A DNA stretch of 64,000 nt from Sialis fuliginosa (GCA_961205875.1 OY540812.1:14508001-14572000), one strand, 5' to 3'; positions 1 through 11,149 are shown, counted from the stretch's first letter. Program-made: numbers and translations. Notes: generated by a model not told the origin, from the letters alone.

Positions 1-119
1 TATTTCAGGGGAAGAAACAACCCCCAATCTCGCATAGGAGCCGAGATATTTACAATTTTGTATAATAAAAAGCCAATAAAGAAAAAATTAATATTTCACC
101 CCATGTCACGTATGGAAGG

Positions 120-175
120 TTGCAATTAGTTTCGAAATCCACGCGAGCGAAGCCGCGGGTATGCTGGTTATTAAA
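120..175. repeat. GCGAGCGAAGC dispersed repeat remnant
   Basis: A short GC-rich word, GCGAGCGAAGCCGCGGGT, sits in AT-rich DNA and is followed by TTATTAAATAAAA. A related copy at 56648-56672 also runs from GCGAGCGAAGC into TATTAAATAAAA. This looks like the end of a dispersed repeat that is common in arthropod genomes. The class cannot be fixed from this window. The rest of 1-1080 is AT-rich with no gene seen. Confidence 0.4.
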
Positions 176-1099
176 TAAAATTATTAAGAAAAAAATTTGA
201 TATTACAAAATTTTGGAAAATTGCTAGGTATAGATACACAAGTTCCAGGATTATTTTGAGTACCGCTAAATTACTAACTCACACGTATAGTCAATCACGT
301 AGCCGATCAACTATACCTATAAATCGAGAAGTCTGCGTGAATTCCGCTAAACACATCCTTCACTATTTGCTACATAATAAAATTCATTTATTTAATTCCA
401 TAAAATTAAACTGTATAAACGGCTCACCTTCAGGGCCAGAATAATTACTTTCGATGCCCTAAACACAACCAAGCAATGTTTAACAGAATATAGATCGTTA
501 TTTTTGTAGCATTGTAAGTCCAAGAAGCTTTACAGCTAAAACACAGACTCGAGGTTAAGATTTGTTATTTTATAAACAATTTTTTTATTATTATTTTTGC
601 TTGATGCCATAAATTCGTATTTATTTTGAAAAATGCTTAACCATCCTTGCTTATATTTAGATTTAAAAATGATTTTTTTTTAAATTTAACATTTTCCGCT
701 TTGGGTCTCATATATCCAGTATTTCAAGTAAAAATGACTTTTTGGGGTGTCCTATTACTATCAATATAATTATTTATTATATAATATACCGTCGAATACT
801 TGGTTTAAATTATTTTTAATAATGTATAATATGACAAGCAATATAATTATGTAAAACGTATTCGTAAATAAAATATATTTGATATAACAACGGTCATAAG
901 TCAAACCTAAATGTTGAAATTTTTCTTTTCAGCTGTCGAAATTCTTTGAATGGATAACTGCAATTCTGATTATTTATATAAATAAAATTATTTTATTAGC
1001 ACACTGCAGTGTTATCTACCATGATAAATACGCATATACATATCTATGACAGTGTATCTCCCCACCATTTTTGTGCTAAAAATGGAACAAAATTCATAA

Positions 1100-1300
1100 T
1101 AAGCTTACAAGGTCGCCACCACCACCACCATAGAGCTGCGGTGTCCCTGTACTGATAGAAGATCTCCCGCGCCGGCCAGCGCGCGAATACTGACCGCGTT
1201 TTTCTTACTTTCAAATATTATTCGCTGCCGGCGCGCGCGCATATTTACTCTGCATTGTCTTCTGTTTTCTGCGACGACGCTTGTGCTACACAAAAAATAG
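1100..1300 (-). promoter_or_regulatory. GC-rich island, possible minus-strand promoter/5' exon
   Basis: About 200 bp of CpG-rich sequence stand out sharply from the AT-rich surroundings. On the minus strand an arthropod initiator-like TCAGT lies at 1193-1189, with an AT-rich TAATATT about 25 bases upstream. A CTT/GTAAGC donor-like site lies near 1107. A 62-codon open frame on the same strand resembles nothing I recognise and is probably chance. Promoter identity is inference only. Confidence 0.25.
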
Positions 1301-1714
1301 ACGTGCCGTCATAACTGAGGATTCATTCGCATCATGCGTTTATTGGTTGGACAATTTAAAAGTATTCGTGTATTTAAAACATGAATTTTATATGGTAAGC
1401 GCCTTATATGAGAATTTCTAAAATACGACTTCGGATTCAGAAGTTTACAAATAATTTCAATCATTTTTGTGCATATAAGTTAAATTGTATATTACCACCA
1501 GTTTTTTCAGGAAGGGGGACAACATTTTTATGGAAGGCCATTAACAATTAATTTTGATATTTTACATATATAATATATAGTATAACCTTTCGGCCCCTCG
1601 CTAGTTACAACACTGCTGTAGCGCATTTCAAATGCAATTAAATAAAGACAATGTAGGTATATATAAGAATTAATGAATTTAGCTATCATGAAAACCATTA
1701 ACTTACTCATTATG
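1301..1714. other. AT-rich spacer, nothing recognised
   Basis: No open frame with protein-like character and no inverted-repeat boundary were seen. The stretch ends at the TA that flanks the next element. Confidence 0.5.
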
Positions 1715-1716
1715 TA

Positions 1717-2308
1717 GGGTTGAGTGGGGTAAATATGAAACACCAAAAAATGGGGTAAAAGTGAAACAAGCTTGCAACTAAAAAACTAATTTGTTTATAG
1801 GAGAATTATAAAAACTGACATCATCATTAAAGGTTTGTTAAAGCGACCTGAAAATATGAATCGCCTAATAAGTGATGTGTCACCCCTACAGGTTTCCCTG
1901 TTAGTCGATGTCAAAACGTGTGAATTAAATTTTAATTCTTTGCCCATAACTTTCTGTAAAGCTCGGATATTAATTAAAGTTACAGTTTCACATTGATATG
2001 CCACAAAGAAGATAAATCAAAATTGCCTTTGTAACTTTTCTTTTAATTTTTCGAGAAATATTTTCCATTCCTGTTTCACTTTTTCCCTTACCTGTTTCAC
2101 TTTTTTCCAAATAGGTTAAAAATGAAACACACTTTTTTCATTTTTAAAGTCCGTGTTGTATCGTACAGTTCAAATGACATAAGTATTTAAAATGGTTATT
2201 CATAAGTGCATCTAGTAGAAAAAATTAAAGTATGAATTTGTATCGTTAACTGTCAAATAACATGAAAGATTTGTATTTTGTTTCACTTTTACCCTAGTTA
2301 GTTGACCC
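1717..2308. mobile_element. MITE with TA target duplication, ends GGGTTGA/TTGACCC
   Basis: The left end reads TA-GGGTTGAGTGGGGTAAA and the right end reads TTTTACCCTAGTTAGTTGACCC-TA, which are imperfect inverted repeats. The flanking TA on both sides fits Tc1/mariner-type integration. Inside, the words GTGAAAC / GTTTCACTTTT recur in both orientations (1765, 2071, 2095, 2280). No coding sequence was found, so the element is non-autonomous. Confidence 0.65.
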
Positions 2309-2696
2309 TACTGATATCTTGATACACACACATATTAATGAAATAATAAGAACGATACGATAAAACAAATGAGAGTTAATACAACAGTCAATATTAACGC
2401 GAAAAAATTGTATATCTATTTATTAAATAAAAACCATACAATGACGTAACTCAAAAAAAAACTTATGTGCTAACTTAATAGATTTTTAAATTATTTTATA
2501 TCGTTTTAAGTTTAAAATGTAACATAGAAATAACCAACACAAATAAATTAATTAATAAATTAAATGTAGTACATTCTGATATAATATCGAGCTCATTGAT
2601 TTAAAAACTGAAACGTGCTAATACATTTTATAAATAGTTAATTGTCTATACAGTTTTTCTGTAGTTGAAATCAATATAATAAACTTTATATCTTTT
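2309..2696. other. AT-rich spacer, nothing recognised
   Basis: Very AT-rich. No gene, element end or structured repeat was identified. Confidence 0.5.
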
Positions 2697-2699
2697 TCA

Positions 2700-2996
2700 T
2701 GCCCGGTATTAGAAAAGAATTTGCTTGAGTGCAAATACAAATTTGCTTCCAGCTAACGCTATCTGCTAGCTGTCAAATTGTTATGAAATTGCTCGATATT
2801 TTAAAGCAGTGGTAATAAGTGTATAATAATTCATTTTATGAGGTACACTTGAGAGCACTTATTTAAGGTTATCATATGTACGATTTCATTCGCTACATCT
2901 GTGAGTGTATTGTCATTTATATTTAATTCCTAGCAGATAGCGTTAGCTGGAAGCTAATTTGATTTTGCACTCATTCTTTATACGAAATACCGGGCA
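2700..2996. mobile_element. TGCCCGGTATT MITE, subfamily A, copy 1
   Basis: The terminal inverted repeats are TGCCCGGTATT...AATACCGGGCA, with a 3-bp duplication TCA on each side (2697-2699, 2997-2999). A subterminal inverted pair, AGCTAACGCTATCTGCTAG near 2752 and its complement near 2932, is diagnostic of the subfamily. Related copies lie at 28659-28962 and 37881-38211. The 3-bp duplication and GC-rich tip suggest a PIF/Harbinger-type MITE. No transposase is present. Confidence 0.85.
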
Positions 2997-3017
2997 TCAG
3001 TGTTGTTTATACTAGTA

Positions 3018-3060
3018 CAGCGGTTAACAAAGTTATTTTGTCGCGAGACCCTTAACATGA
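3018..3060. mobile_element. Remnant of a hAT-like left end
   Basis: CAGCGGTTAACAAAGT followed by TTTTGTCGCGAGACCC resembles hAT (Charlie-like) ends with the TCGCG word, as seen at 60219. No matching right end or duplication was found, so this is a truncated remnant. From 3061 to 4341 the DNA is AT-rich with no gene. Confidence 0.35.
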
Positions 3061-4341
3061 TGTTTCAAAAATTGCGAAACCATATTTATATTTTACGCCC
3101 CTCATCCTCAATTTTAATTTATTACAATTTACTTATCAAGCGAAGTTAGTTCATTGTATATCACTTAATTAAATAAAAAATTCGAAATTTTTTAGTAAAA
3201 TTTCCTGCAGTGAACTTCAACTCGTCATACAAATATCGACTTAAATTCAGAAAAATAAGTAAAAGCTTTAACTTAGGGTATTTTATAACCAGTTTCTTTT
3301 TGTTAATAGAAGGGGGAGGATTCAATAAGCCTACTGTTATAACGGTTATTACCTACCTACTTATTTATTTTGACGAAATATGCTTCCCTTATTAATAATT
3401 TCACACCTCGCCACTGTTTTAAAAGTACTGTATTGAAAAATCAGCAACATCCGATGGTAATTTGTTCCACAAAACCTATTTTACCTATGTAGAAATAGTA
3501 GAAAATATCGTAACTTGATAATAATATTAAATTGTTTCAAGAATTACATATTTTAAAATAAAAAATCTTATGGAAAGTAAATCGGTTCCTGAATATATAA
3601 GATGTTATCGGAAGTAGAAAACATAATATACCTACTCGATCGGTTGGAAACTTATTTGAATAAAACTAAACCCGTATTGTTTATATTTTATATATCTGCT
3701 ATTTTTAATACGAGAATTTATGTGAATAATGCATACAGGCTAACAGATAACAGAACAATACAAAATCTATAAATATATATCTTATACTTCAATTGCATAA
3801 AAAAAAACTTGCATTATGCAATTATGAACTCGAAATTTCATGGTAGGTAATTATTATTCGAGTTAATGAATAATTATTTTATAACCAGTGTCATATTAAA
3901 ATAATTTGAAGTCTTGGCCTATGCTTTCTCATTCAGATTCGGGAAAAAATCTAATTTTTTGTGATATTCATAACTACTATTAATATAATAATTTACTTTT
4001 AAAAATATTTTTCTTCGTTTGAAATGATACTGCTAACCTTAATTATGACTTTTCGAGCAAGTTTTTACCAAGATATAGGAGGGGGGTATGAAATGACATG
4101 ACTGGTTCGGACCCCTTGCTGGCGCCATTTTTTAGTTAGAAAAATAAAATTAAAATAGGATCAAGATCTATTGTTCTACAATTTGTTAACCCACATGTCT
4201 TGATATAAAAAACAAAATTTGGGTTAGTTTTATGTCTATGGTACTTAAAAAATCCAAAAATTTCACATACATATCTGAGGGTCATTTTCCCTGTTTTGAT
4301 AAAATTTCAAGATTCTGACTTGTATACTTATTGTTAGTTAC

Positions 4342-4860
4342 AACCAAGGTATATAAAGACAAGGTAGTCTCAATAGCTAGTTGATCAATCAGCGTTTGCG
4401 CGGGAATTACGTCACCACAGGGATATATTCAAATGTTATAAATGTATAATTAGTACAGTAAAAATAGATTTTTCGAACACAATAATTCCTTTAACAACGA
4501 AAATTGGTATAGAGATAGTTTAGTGCCTACACTTTAAGAAATTGATGAGTGTAGTTGATCAAGAGGTGTAAAGGTAGTTTTGCAGGAGGTGAAAGGGGCG
4601 AAACACTGTTTTTTTATGCGGATAACTTCAAAATAGCAACTCTGTGTAGTCACCATTTTCTTAAAGTGTAATAGGTATCAAACTATCTCTGTGCTAATTT
4701 TCGTTGATAAAGGAATTATTATATTCGAAAAATCTATTTTTACTGTACCGATTATACATTTATAACATTTGAATATATCCCCGTTGTGACGTAATTTCCG
4801 CGCAAACGCTGATTGGTCAAGGAGCTATTGAGACTACCTTGTCTCTATATACCTTGGTTT
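4342..4860. mobile_element. Foldback MITE, AACCAAGGTATAT ends, copy 1
   Basis: Long imperfect inverted arms of about 180 bp start with AACCAAGGTATATAAAGACA on the left and end with CTCTATATACCTTGGTT on the right. Both arms carry AATCAGCG-TTTGCGCG and ACAGTAAAAATAGATTTTTC blocks. A diverged relative lies at 14849-15367. There is no coding content. The target duplication is unclear. Confidence 0.75.
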
Positions 4861-7259
4861 ATAACATATTTTGCTGTAACAAATGAACAGACATACAGAC
4901 AACCGGATGGACATGAGATTAATTAATTAAATTTTGGTTGTAGACCTACCAAATACAATTAATAATTAAAATTTAAAAAAAATACATTTTTGCCCGTTTA
5001 TATATTTCATTAAAAAGCTTTTGAATAAAAAAGTATAGGTATGTCGGTTTAATTTATAAAATTTGATAATAATAATTATAATAAACGAGAATAAATTAAA
5101 AATTAATTTATTATAATCAATAAAAATACCATACGTACTCAAAATTCTTGGCAATTGTTTATTTTATCTATAGATACAAATGTAATCATTGTCAATGCAT
5201 ATGGTACATACATGTAGTACATATACATATATATATACCTAATACCTACATACGTATATATGTGCTATCGTGTTTTGCCGTCAAACACGAATACTGAGAA
5301 GTAGTGAGAAGGGCTGATCATCCCTCTCTTGAGTAGGTCTCTTTGAAATGAATATGTTAATATTTAAATAGAACGAAGAAAGACAGTTGTAGATGTACAG
5401 TGACTATCTCAGACATCAGACTAAAGACTAAAACAAAACACCAAAATAATAAAGCATGATTTGCATTTATATATAAGTATTTAAGTATATTTCCCTCTTT
5501 AATAAAATACATTTTACTATTCTTAATTTTTTGCTCATTTTTTATGTTAGTTTTATAAATTTTATTTATTAAAAAAAAATAATTGTAAGTTAAGATTATA
5601 AATAAAAAAATGGGAAAATTACACTGAACATGCAGGACTGATAAATCTTTTTTACATCTTTCATCAAGTTATTTATTAAAATATATATTTAGTATTTTTC
5701 TTAGATTTGAGGCTTTGAGTAAAGCTTTCTTAAAGCAATTGATTCTCCTAGAAAATCAACAATTAGAATTTTCGATATTACAAAGCCCGTAATATTAATA
5801 ACACATGTAAATAATTAGAAAATGACAAATTATCCCAATTTTTAAACTAAAATCTTATGGACGTTTTTAAAAAAAGTCTAATTTTTCATTCTTGTAATAC
5901 AAAAATATATTTATAAGCGTTTTCATAGAGAAATAACCCTTAGTAAAAACTAAGATAGAGACAATCAAAACAATGACGTTGAAGTAATTCGGCCCTGCTA
6001 ATAATTTTTTAAAACGATTTTCTAAAACATGGTTGTTCAGTGTTTGGTAAATAAGAGTTTTTCAGATGCCTTCTAGCGTCATTTATCATCAAACCACGAT
6101 GCCTCCACCTCTGTGATTACTATAAGCTTGACACAATCGAGACACATTGCAAACTGAATAAAACAGTGTACCTCAAACAATTTTTACGTACTGTTCTTAT
6201 CGATTTATGTTTTTGGAGTTTTGTGTTGATATTGTTTATCAAAATAGATAAGATATACTTTTGTATATCTTTGTAGAGGGTTATCCTTATCCGAATAGTT
6301 GGTTATTTAAAAAAACTTTAAAACATTTTAGAAAGTTTATCATTTTAGTGTTCCAAATTATCATTTTTTTATAAATCTATATAATTACTTTTTATATTGT
6401 TTTATCCTTTTGTATGCTTTTCCCAAAAATGTATAATATAAATTCATATACATATAAATGTTTCACAAAGGGTTTGATATAGTTATTTCTATTTGACAAA
6501 GTGAACAAAGTAGGAACGTGTTACTTATCATAATTTGAAATCATCATTTTGTTATTTCAGAGAAGCCAATGTTTACTGTAAATTCTATAGGTATAGAGTA
6601 TAGATAGTACTTTTACGACCAGCGGAATGACCAAATAAATATCCAAAAAATTGATTTTTAAATGAAAATAAAGATGATTTTTGTAGTAAAGAATTGTAAC
6701 CTAAGTAAATTTACTCTGGCTGAGAGGCGTTGCCAACAAATGAACAATAAAAATATAAAGTTGATTTTCATAATGAAGGTCATAACCGTACTCCACCACT
6801 TTTTCCAATTCTACCATGTGAGAAAATTTTTAAATGTTACAATTGAGGGATTGACGTGAATACGCTCTAAATTCAAGGTCACGTCGTTTATGGCAGTGGG
6901 GTTGAATAAAACTCACTCATGATGTGCTTGCTCCGTCATTTACTGAGCCGCTGACTTTCGCATTTTGACGTTCTCTGTACCTCCTGACCCTCTCAGCAAT
7001 TGGTAATAATATATTTTCCGATAGCTGCTAAGACGTTCTTTCCAATGCTATGCGTCTTTCATATTTCATACTGGCTTTTGCGTGTGTTTTAGCCGACATT
7101 ATGATTGTATTTTTTATTATATGAAGTTTTTCACTCATTAAAACTGGTAAACTTTTTTGATTTGTACTTGAGACCAAAACCCACATGACTTTTGCTCTGA
7201 GTGTCGAGATATACTGATTATAAATTTACGCTAGCGCACAAGTTTCTGAAATGCCCACC
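4861..7259. other. AT-rich non-coding stretch with AT microsatellite
   Basis: No gene is supported. An (AT)n-rich microsatellite lies at about 5217-5262. At 6850-6930 the words GATTGACGTG and GTGGGGTTGAATAAAACTCA occur; similar words recur at 47835-47870, so this is a weak dispersed repeat. Short open frames here have no protein-like features. Confidence 0.5.
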
Positions 7260-7268
7260 CAGTATCTG

Positions 7269-7521
7269 ACCTGTGTGAAGTTAACCCCCCTTTTGTGGAA
7301 ATTCAAATTTTGTGCTATACTTGTGCTACATTGTGCCAAAATATTTCCCCCCTAAAATAAAAACAACACTAGAAAAACCCAAAAAACGATTTTTTGGTAT
7401 TAGAGCAGTTTTTATTTTAGGGGGGAAATATTTTGGCACAATGTAGCACAAGTATAGCACAATTTGGCACAACTTTCAAAAATTTGAATTTCAATAAAAG
7501 GGGGGCTAACTTCACACAGGT
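7269..7521. mobile_element. Mutator-like foldback MITE with exact 9-bp TSD
   Basis: The ends ACCTGTGTGAAGTTA...TTCACACAGGT begin a near-complete palindrome whose arms exceed 100 bp, with CCCCCC/GGGGGG and TTTTAGGGGGGAAATATT blocks on both sides. The 9-bp sequence CAGTATCTG flanks it exactly (7260-7268 and 7522-7530). A 9-bp duplication with long inverted ends is typical of Mutator-like elements. The element is only 253 bp long and has no coding sequence. Confidence 0.85.
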
Positions 7522-8457
7522 CAGTATCTGGCGTGAAACACTAGAAGTTATTCAAGTCAAAAAGTGCCAGAACACCCGTGCATACTCGGTGCACTCCGGT
7601 TCGACTACACCACTGAATAAGACCCGCTGACAGATAAATAATAATAATTTAATGTATTGTCTTTTTGAAAAAAGATAAATTAATACGTATCGGCACCTTT
7701 TTGTTGTAAAGTCCAGCAAAATTTTAATATCCCCTAATAGTCCAGTAACTTTGTCGCCTGAATGTATGGGGTAGTATGCGTTAAATCCGGTAGTTCTGAT
7801 TTTTTGCAGACATGTTTATGATGTTGGCCTAATGAATAATCCAAGTTTGTGACCTCGAGCGCCGAACGCAACTTTGTCAAAAATCGAAAAAACCGTGAAA
7901 AAATCGTTATTTTTTCAAATTTTGGCGATTATAACCCTAAAGGACTAGTTTTTGAAAAAACTTTTTTAGAACGTTTTTAAAGTAGACTAAATTTGCTACA
8001 ATATGATACTAGAATTGTCTCTGTAGACCCAATAGTTTCCGAGATTAAGCTTTTCAAAGTTTATCATTTTTTTCGAACTTCGCAATTTTTTGCAATATTT
8101 TAGACGTCACTCGAATAACTCTAGCGGGATGAAGTTCCAATTACCTCCGACGGAGTGTGCTAGTATTGCTCGTGTGAAGTCACGAATCGGAACCTAGCAA
8201 CTGGTCCCCAGTGCTCCGCCATCTTGTCTATTTTGCTACCTTACCAGTGGTTACAGAGACAGCATTAAATATAGAGTTGATCATTCCAGGATCTTCCAGG
8301 ATCTCTTCTAGTGAGTCGTTCACAATTATCTCTGATAATGAAAACATGTCAACATCGTCGTCACGTAATATTAGATTAAGATTAAATAAACTGGTAAAGT
8401 TTTAATTTTTGTCTTCTTAGATAAACTTAGAATTTAATTTATTATTATTGGCATACA

Positions 8458-8484
8458 CTATTTATTATTATTATTATTATTAAA
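8458..8484. repeat. (TTA)n microsatellite
   Basis: A run of TTATTATTATTATTATTATT lies inside the Academ-like element, between its inverted left end and the coding remnants. Confidence 0.8.
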
Positions 8485-8560
8485 TAGTTATAATACAACA
8501 GAACTTTTAAAATATTGTATGGTATGGTGATGAACTATAAAGCCAAAATTTCATGCCTAA

Positions 8561-9471
8561 GTACTCCAAGCAGAGGAAGATGCTGATAGGCTCATCATCA
8601 CTACAGCTGTAACTGCTGCCTCTACCTATGATATAGTGGTAGTCGTTGGTGAGGACATTGACTTGCTGATCATCCTTACAGCGATCTCAAACCAACGTGA
8701 AATTTTTTACAATAAATGTGGAAGAGGCAAAGCATCAGATGTCATGTATTCCAGCATCGCTTCTTCAAAATCCTCTTTGAAACCAGAGCTTTTCCTCTTC
8801 ATCCATGCCTTTAGTGGTTGTGACTCGACATCCTGCTTCTTTGGCTTAGGGAAGATGCAAATGATGTCCATAGTCGAAAAAAATCCGGACGTTGAAAAGC
8901 AAGCTGCGATTTTTCTCGACACCAACTCTACACCTGACGAGATAGCAGCAGTAGGAGAGCGAGTCATAATTGCTCTATACGGAGGCAACCCCAACACCCA
9001 TAACTTTGACGAGCTGCGGTACCAACTATTCACCAGGGCTGCGACGAAAACCAGCTTCAATCTAGCCAGGTTACCTCCTACACGAGATTCTGCTCGATTT
9101 CACTCCTGAACCCTCTCTCCTGGGGGTGGATATCCACGCCACAAGGCCTCAACTCCAAAATGATGACCAGAGATGCAGCCCCACAACACCTCTTGCGGAT
9201 GATTTCTTGTGACTGCACGAAAAGTTGTGGGGACGCGTGCAGCTGCAGGAAGGTAGGATTAAAATGCTCATCAGTCTGCAGGCACAATATACCTGATGTT
9301 GCAGAAGTAGATATCCCAGAAGGCGACGATCTGTCCGATGTCGAAATGGAGGATGACTTGTGGGCACAAGAAATCGACGATTCATCACCATCCCCTGATG
9401 GGGATATGCCATCACAATACGTCCAGATACGGACGAACCTCAACCGGAACCTTTCAAGAGGGCTAAATTAA
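8561..9471 (+). pseudogene. Transposon protein remnant: PIN/XPG-like nuclease plus Cys-rich tail
   Basis: Two open segments in different frames make up this remnant. The first (8561-9109) opens just after a stop and reads AEEDADRLIITTA, then VVVVGEDIDLLIILTA, then HAFSGCDSTSCFFGLGK. The acidic residues and the GCD-x-T...G-x-GK pattern resemble the acidic core and helix-hairpin region of FEN1/XPG-type PIN nucleases. It ends in LARLPPTRDSARFHS and a stop. The second (9160-9471) holds a cysteine cluster C-x-C-x3-C-x3-C-S-C-x6-C-x3-C followed by an acidic Asp/Glu-rich tail. The frame change, the missing N-terminal part and the lack of a convincing start mark it as a decayed or non-autonomous copy. 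It lies wholly between the element's inverted ends. Exact catalytic roles of the residues are inferred by motif likeness only. Confidence 0.7.
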
Positions 9472-10029
9472 TTTAAATTTTTGATTTTGAATATTACTCG
9501 ATTTCCTAACAAATAAACTTATTAACTTTTGTTGTACTTATCTTTTTTACTTCATTATTCATAGCTTAGCTTAAACATCATCGTTCACACTTCTCATTTT
9601 CTTTTTTAACATCCCATCATAAAAGTACAGGGCTTCGATAGTATAATCAGGGTCAAAATTAATTCAGAACGACAGAATTGCAAAAAATTGCGAAGTTCGA
9701 AAAAAATGATAAACTTTGAAAGGCTTAATCTCGGAAACTATTGGGTCTACAGAGACAATTCTAGTATCATATTGTAGCAAATTTAGTCTACTTTAAAAAC
9801 GGTCTAAAAAAGTTTTTTCAAAAACTAGTCCTTTAGGGTTATAATCGCCAAAATTTGAAAAAATAACGATTTTTTCACGGTTTTTTCGATTTTTGACAAA
9901 GTTGCGTTCGGCGCTCGAGGTCACAAACTTGGATTATTCATTAGGCCAACATCATAAACAAGTCTGCAAAAAATCAGAACTACCGGATTTAACGCATGCG
10001 GTGATGTATAAAGTTACTGGACTATAATA

Positions 10030-10224
10030 GGGTGACCAGATTTTAGTTTTGGTGAACCCTGAGATGTAAATGAAGACCTCTTTTTTACTTTATCTTATCT
10101 ATTTTATTTTTATTTTCATAAAATTTCGTCATTTTTTGCAAAACCCGGAGAAATTGCACCCAAACCCGGAGATTCAGTGTGCAAATCCTGAGACTCCAGG
10201 TCAAAACCGGAGACCTTGTCACCC
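10030..10224 (-). mobile_element. GGGTGACCAG MITE, copy 1
   Basis: The ends are TA-GGGTGACCAGATTTTAG and CCGGAGACCTTGTCACCC-TA. The interior has ACCCGGAG, GCACCCAAACCCGGAG and GAGACTCC words. The same family occurs in the opposite orientation at 48219-48478. The flanking TA fits Tc1/mariner-like integration. It directly abuts the right target duplication of the Academ-like element. Confidence 0.75.
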
Positions 10225-10679
10225 TATACCCTAACCATCATCTGGCTACGTCTCTGACTAAAAATCTTAAAACGCATCTGTTAAAAGTTGATGTTTTTAT
10301 GGCGTTTGTAGTGTAATAAAGAGATCAGTGCTTCTCAACTAATGTTCCGTGGTACGAGTAGAAAAACTGTATCTATGATATTAATTTTTTACCGGTTTAG
10401 ATTAAAATATTTTGTTGGAGATCAAACTAAAAATGCAATATTAGCATCAGCGTGATTAACTTACTATTAAACATTAGTTAATAATAAAGTGAATATTTTT
10501 TAATTAAAAATCTAATATTTTATAATTTTTCATTACAATAATTCAGTGCCACAGGTTTATACCGAATCATATATTAAGCAGGAAATATGATAGAATTTAT
10601 TAAAGAATTACGATTTTCTTGACGAAATTGCGCTAGGTTTGAACGGAGAAATGATATCTACGTTATAGCGAGCCACGGT

Positions 10680-11149
10680 ACGGGTGCGGGGAAATTCCGT
10701 AATGTCTGGCAATGATGGTGTTGTACGTCAGTTGGCAGCGCGGGTGTGCGGGACGTATGCTGTAGCGCGCATGCGCACGTCTACTTACCGAGCGAGACGT
10801 GGCGACTGAATGTGTGTCCTTGTCACACGCGCGACCGCTACCAAACCGATTTCAACGAGCATATAAATGAACATCTGTGCGTCAAGGCTTGCTTGTGACA
10901 AAGATGCTGTTCATGCGATGCTCTGTGTGAGCCGCTTGCCCTCTCTACTTGTAAACTTGCTGTAGTATTGTGTTTTGTGTACTATACTGACTCGCTGCTT
11001 GCTGCCCCCAATCCCTATGTGTTGAATTCGAAACAGTGTTGATCCAGTATGGTGTAGATTGTGGTACGTTGAACTGTTTCGTAGAGCACATTATATTTAT
11101 TGTTTATTTATGTACAGTGTGTAGTGTAATTTTTAATAATATTCTTAAG
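10680..11149 (+). promoter_or_regulatory. CpG-rich promoter and possible non-coding first exon
   Basis: This is the most GC-rich island of the left half. It holds GGGGAAATTCC (10688-10698), a match to a kappaB/Rel-type site, the NRF1/EWG-like palindrome GCGCATGCGC (10767-10776), and a TATA box TATAAAT (10862-10868). A TCAAG initiator-like start lies about 22 bases downstream. A donor-like AAG/GTACTC closes a possible non-coding exon at 11149. The next plus-strand gene, the CSRNP homologue, has a splice acceptor just before its ATG, so it needs an upstream non-coding exon and this island is a candidate. That link would imply an intron of about 27 kb and is inference. Confidence 0.4.

Larger units (their letters stand above)
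7738..10024 (+). mobile_element. Academ-like DNA transposon with ~350-bp inverted ends
   Basis: The element starts TAGTCCAGTAACTTT and ends AAAGTTACTGGACTA. The inverted ends span about 7738-8096 and 9677-10024 and match closely after a more variable stretch of about 25 bp near the tips. TAA flanks both sides (7735-7737, 10025-10027), consistent with a 3-bp target duplication. The interior carries broken open frames with PIN/XPG-nuclease-like and Cys-rich motifs. As I recall, the Academ superfamily has 3-4 bp duplications, an XPG-type nuclease in some members, and a cysteine-rich finger, so Academ is the best fit. The assignment is inference. The core transposase segment appears to be missing. 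Confidence 0.65.

Noticed and set aside
7433..7630. 65-codon frame on the plus strand
   Set aside because: It starts inside the right arm of the 9-bp-TSD foldback and runs out through its target duplication. It is chance.
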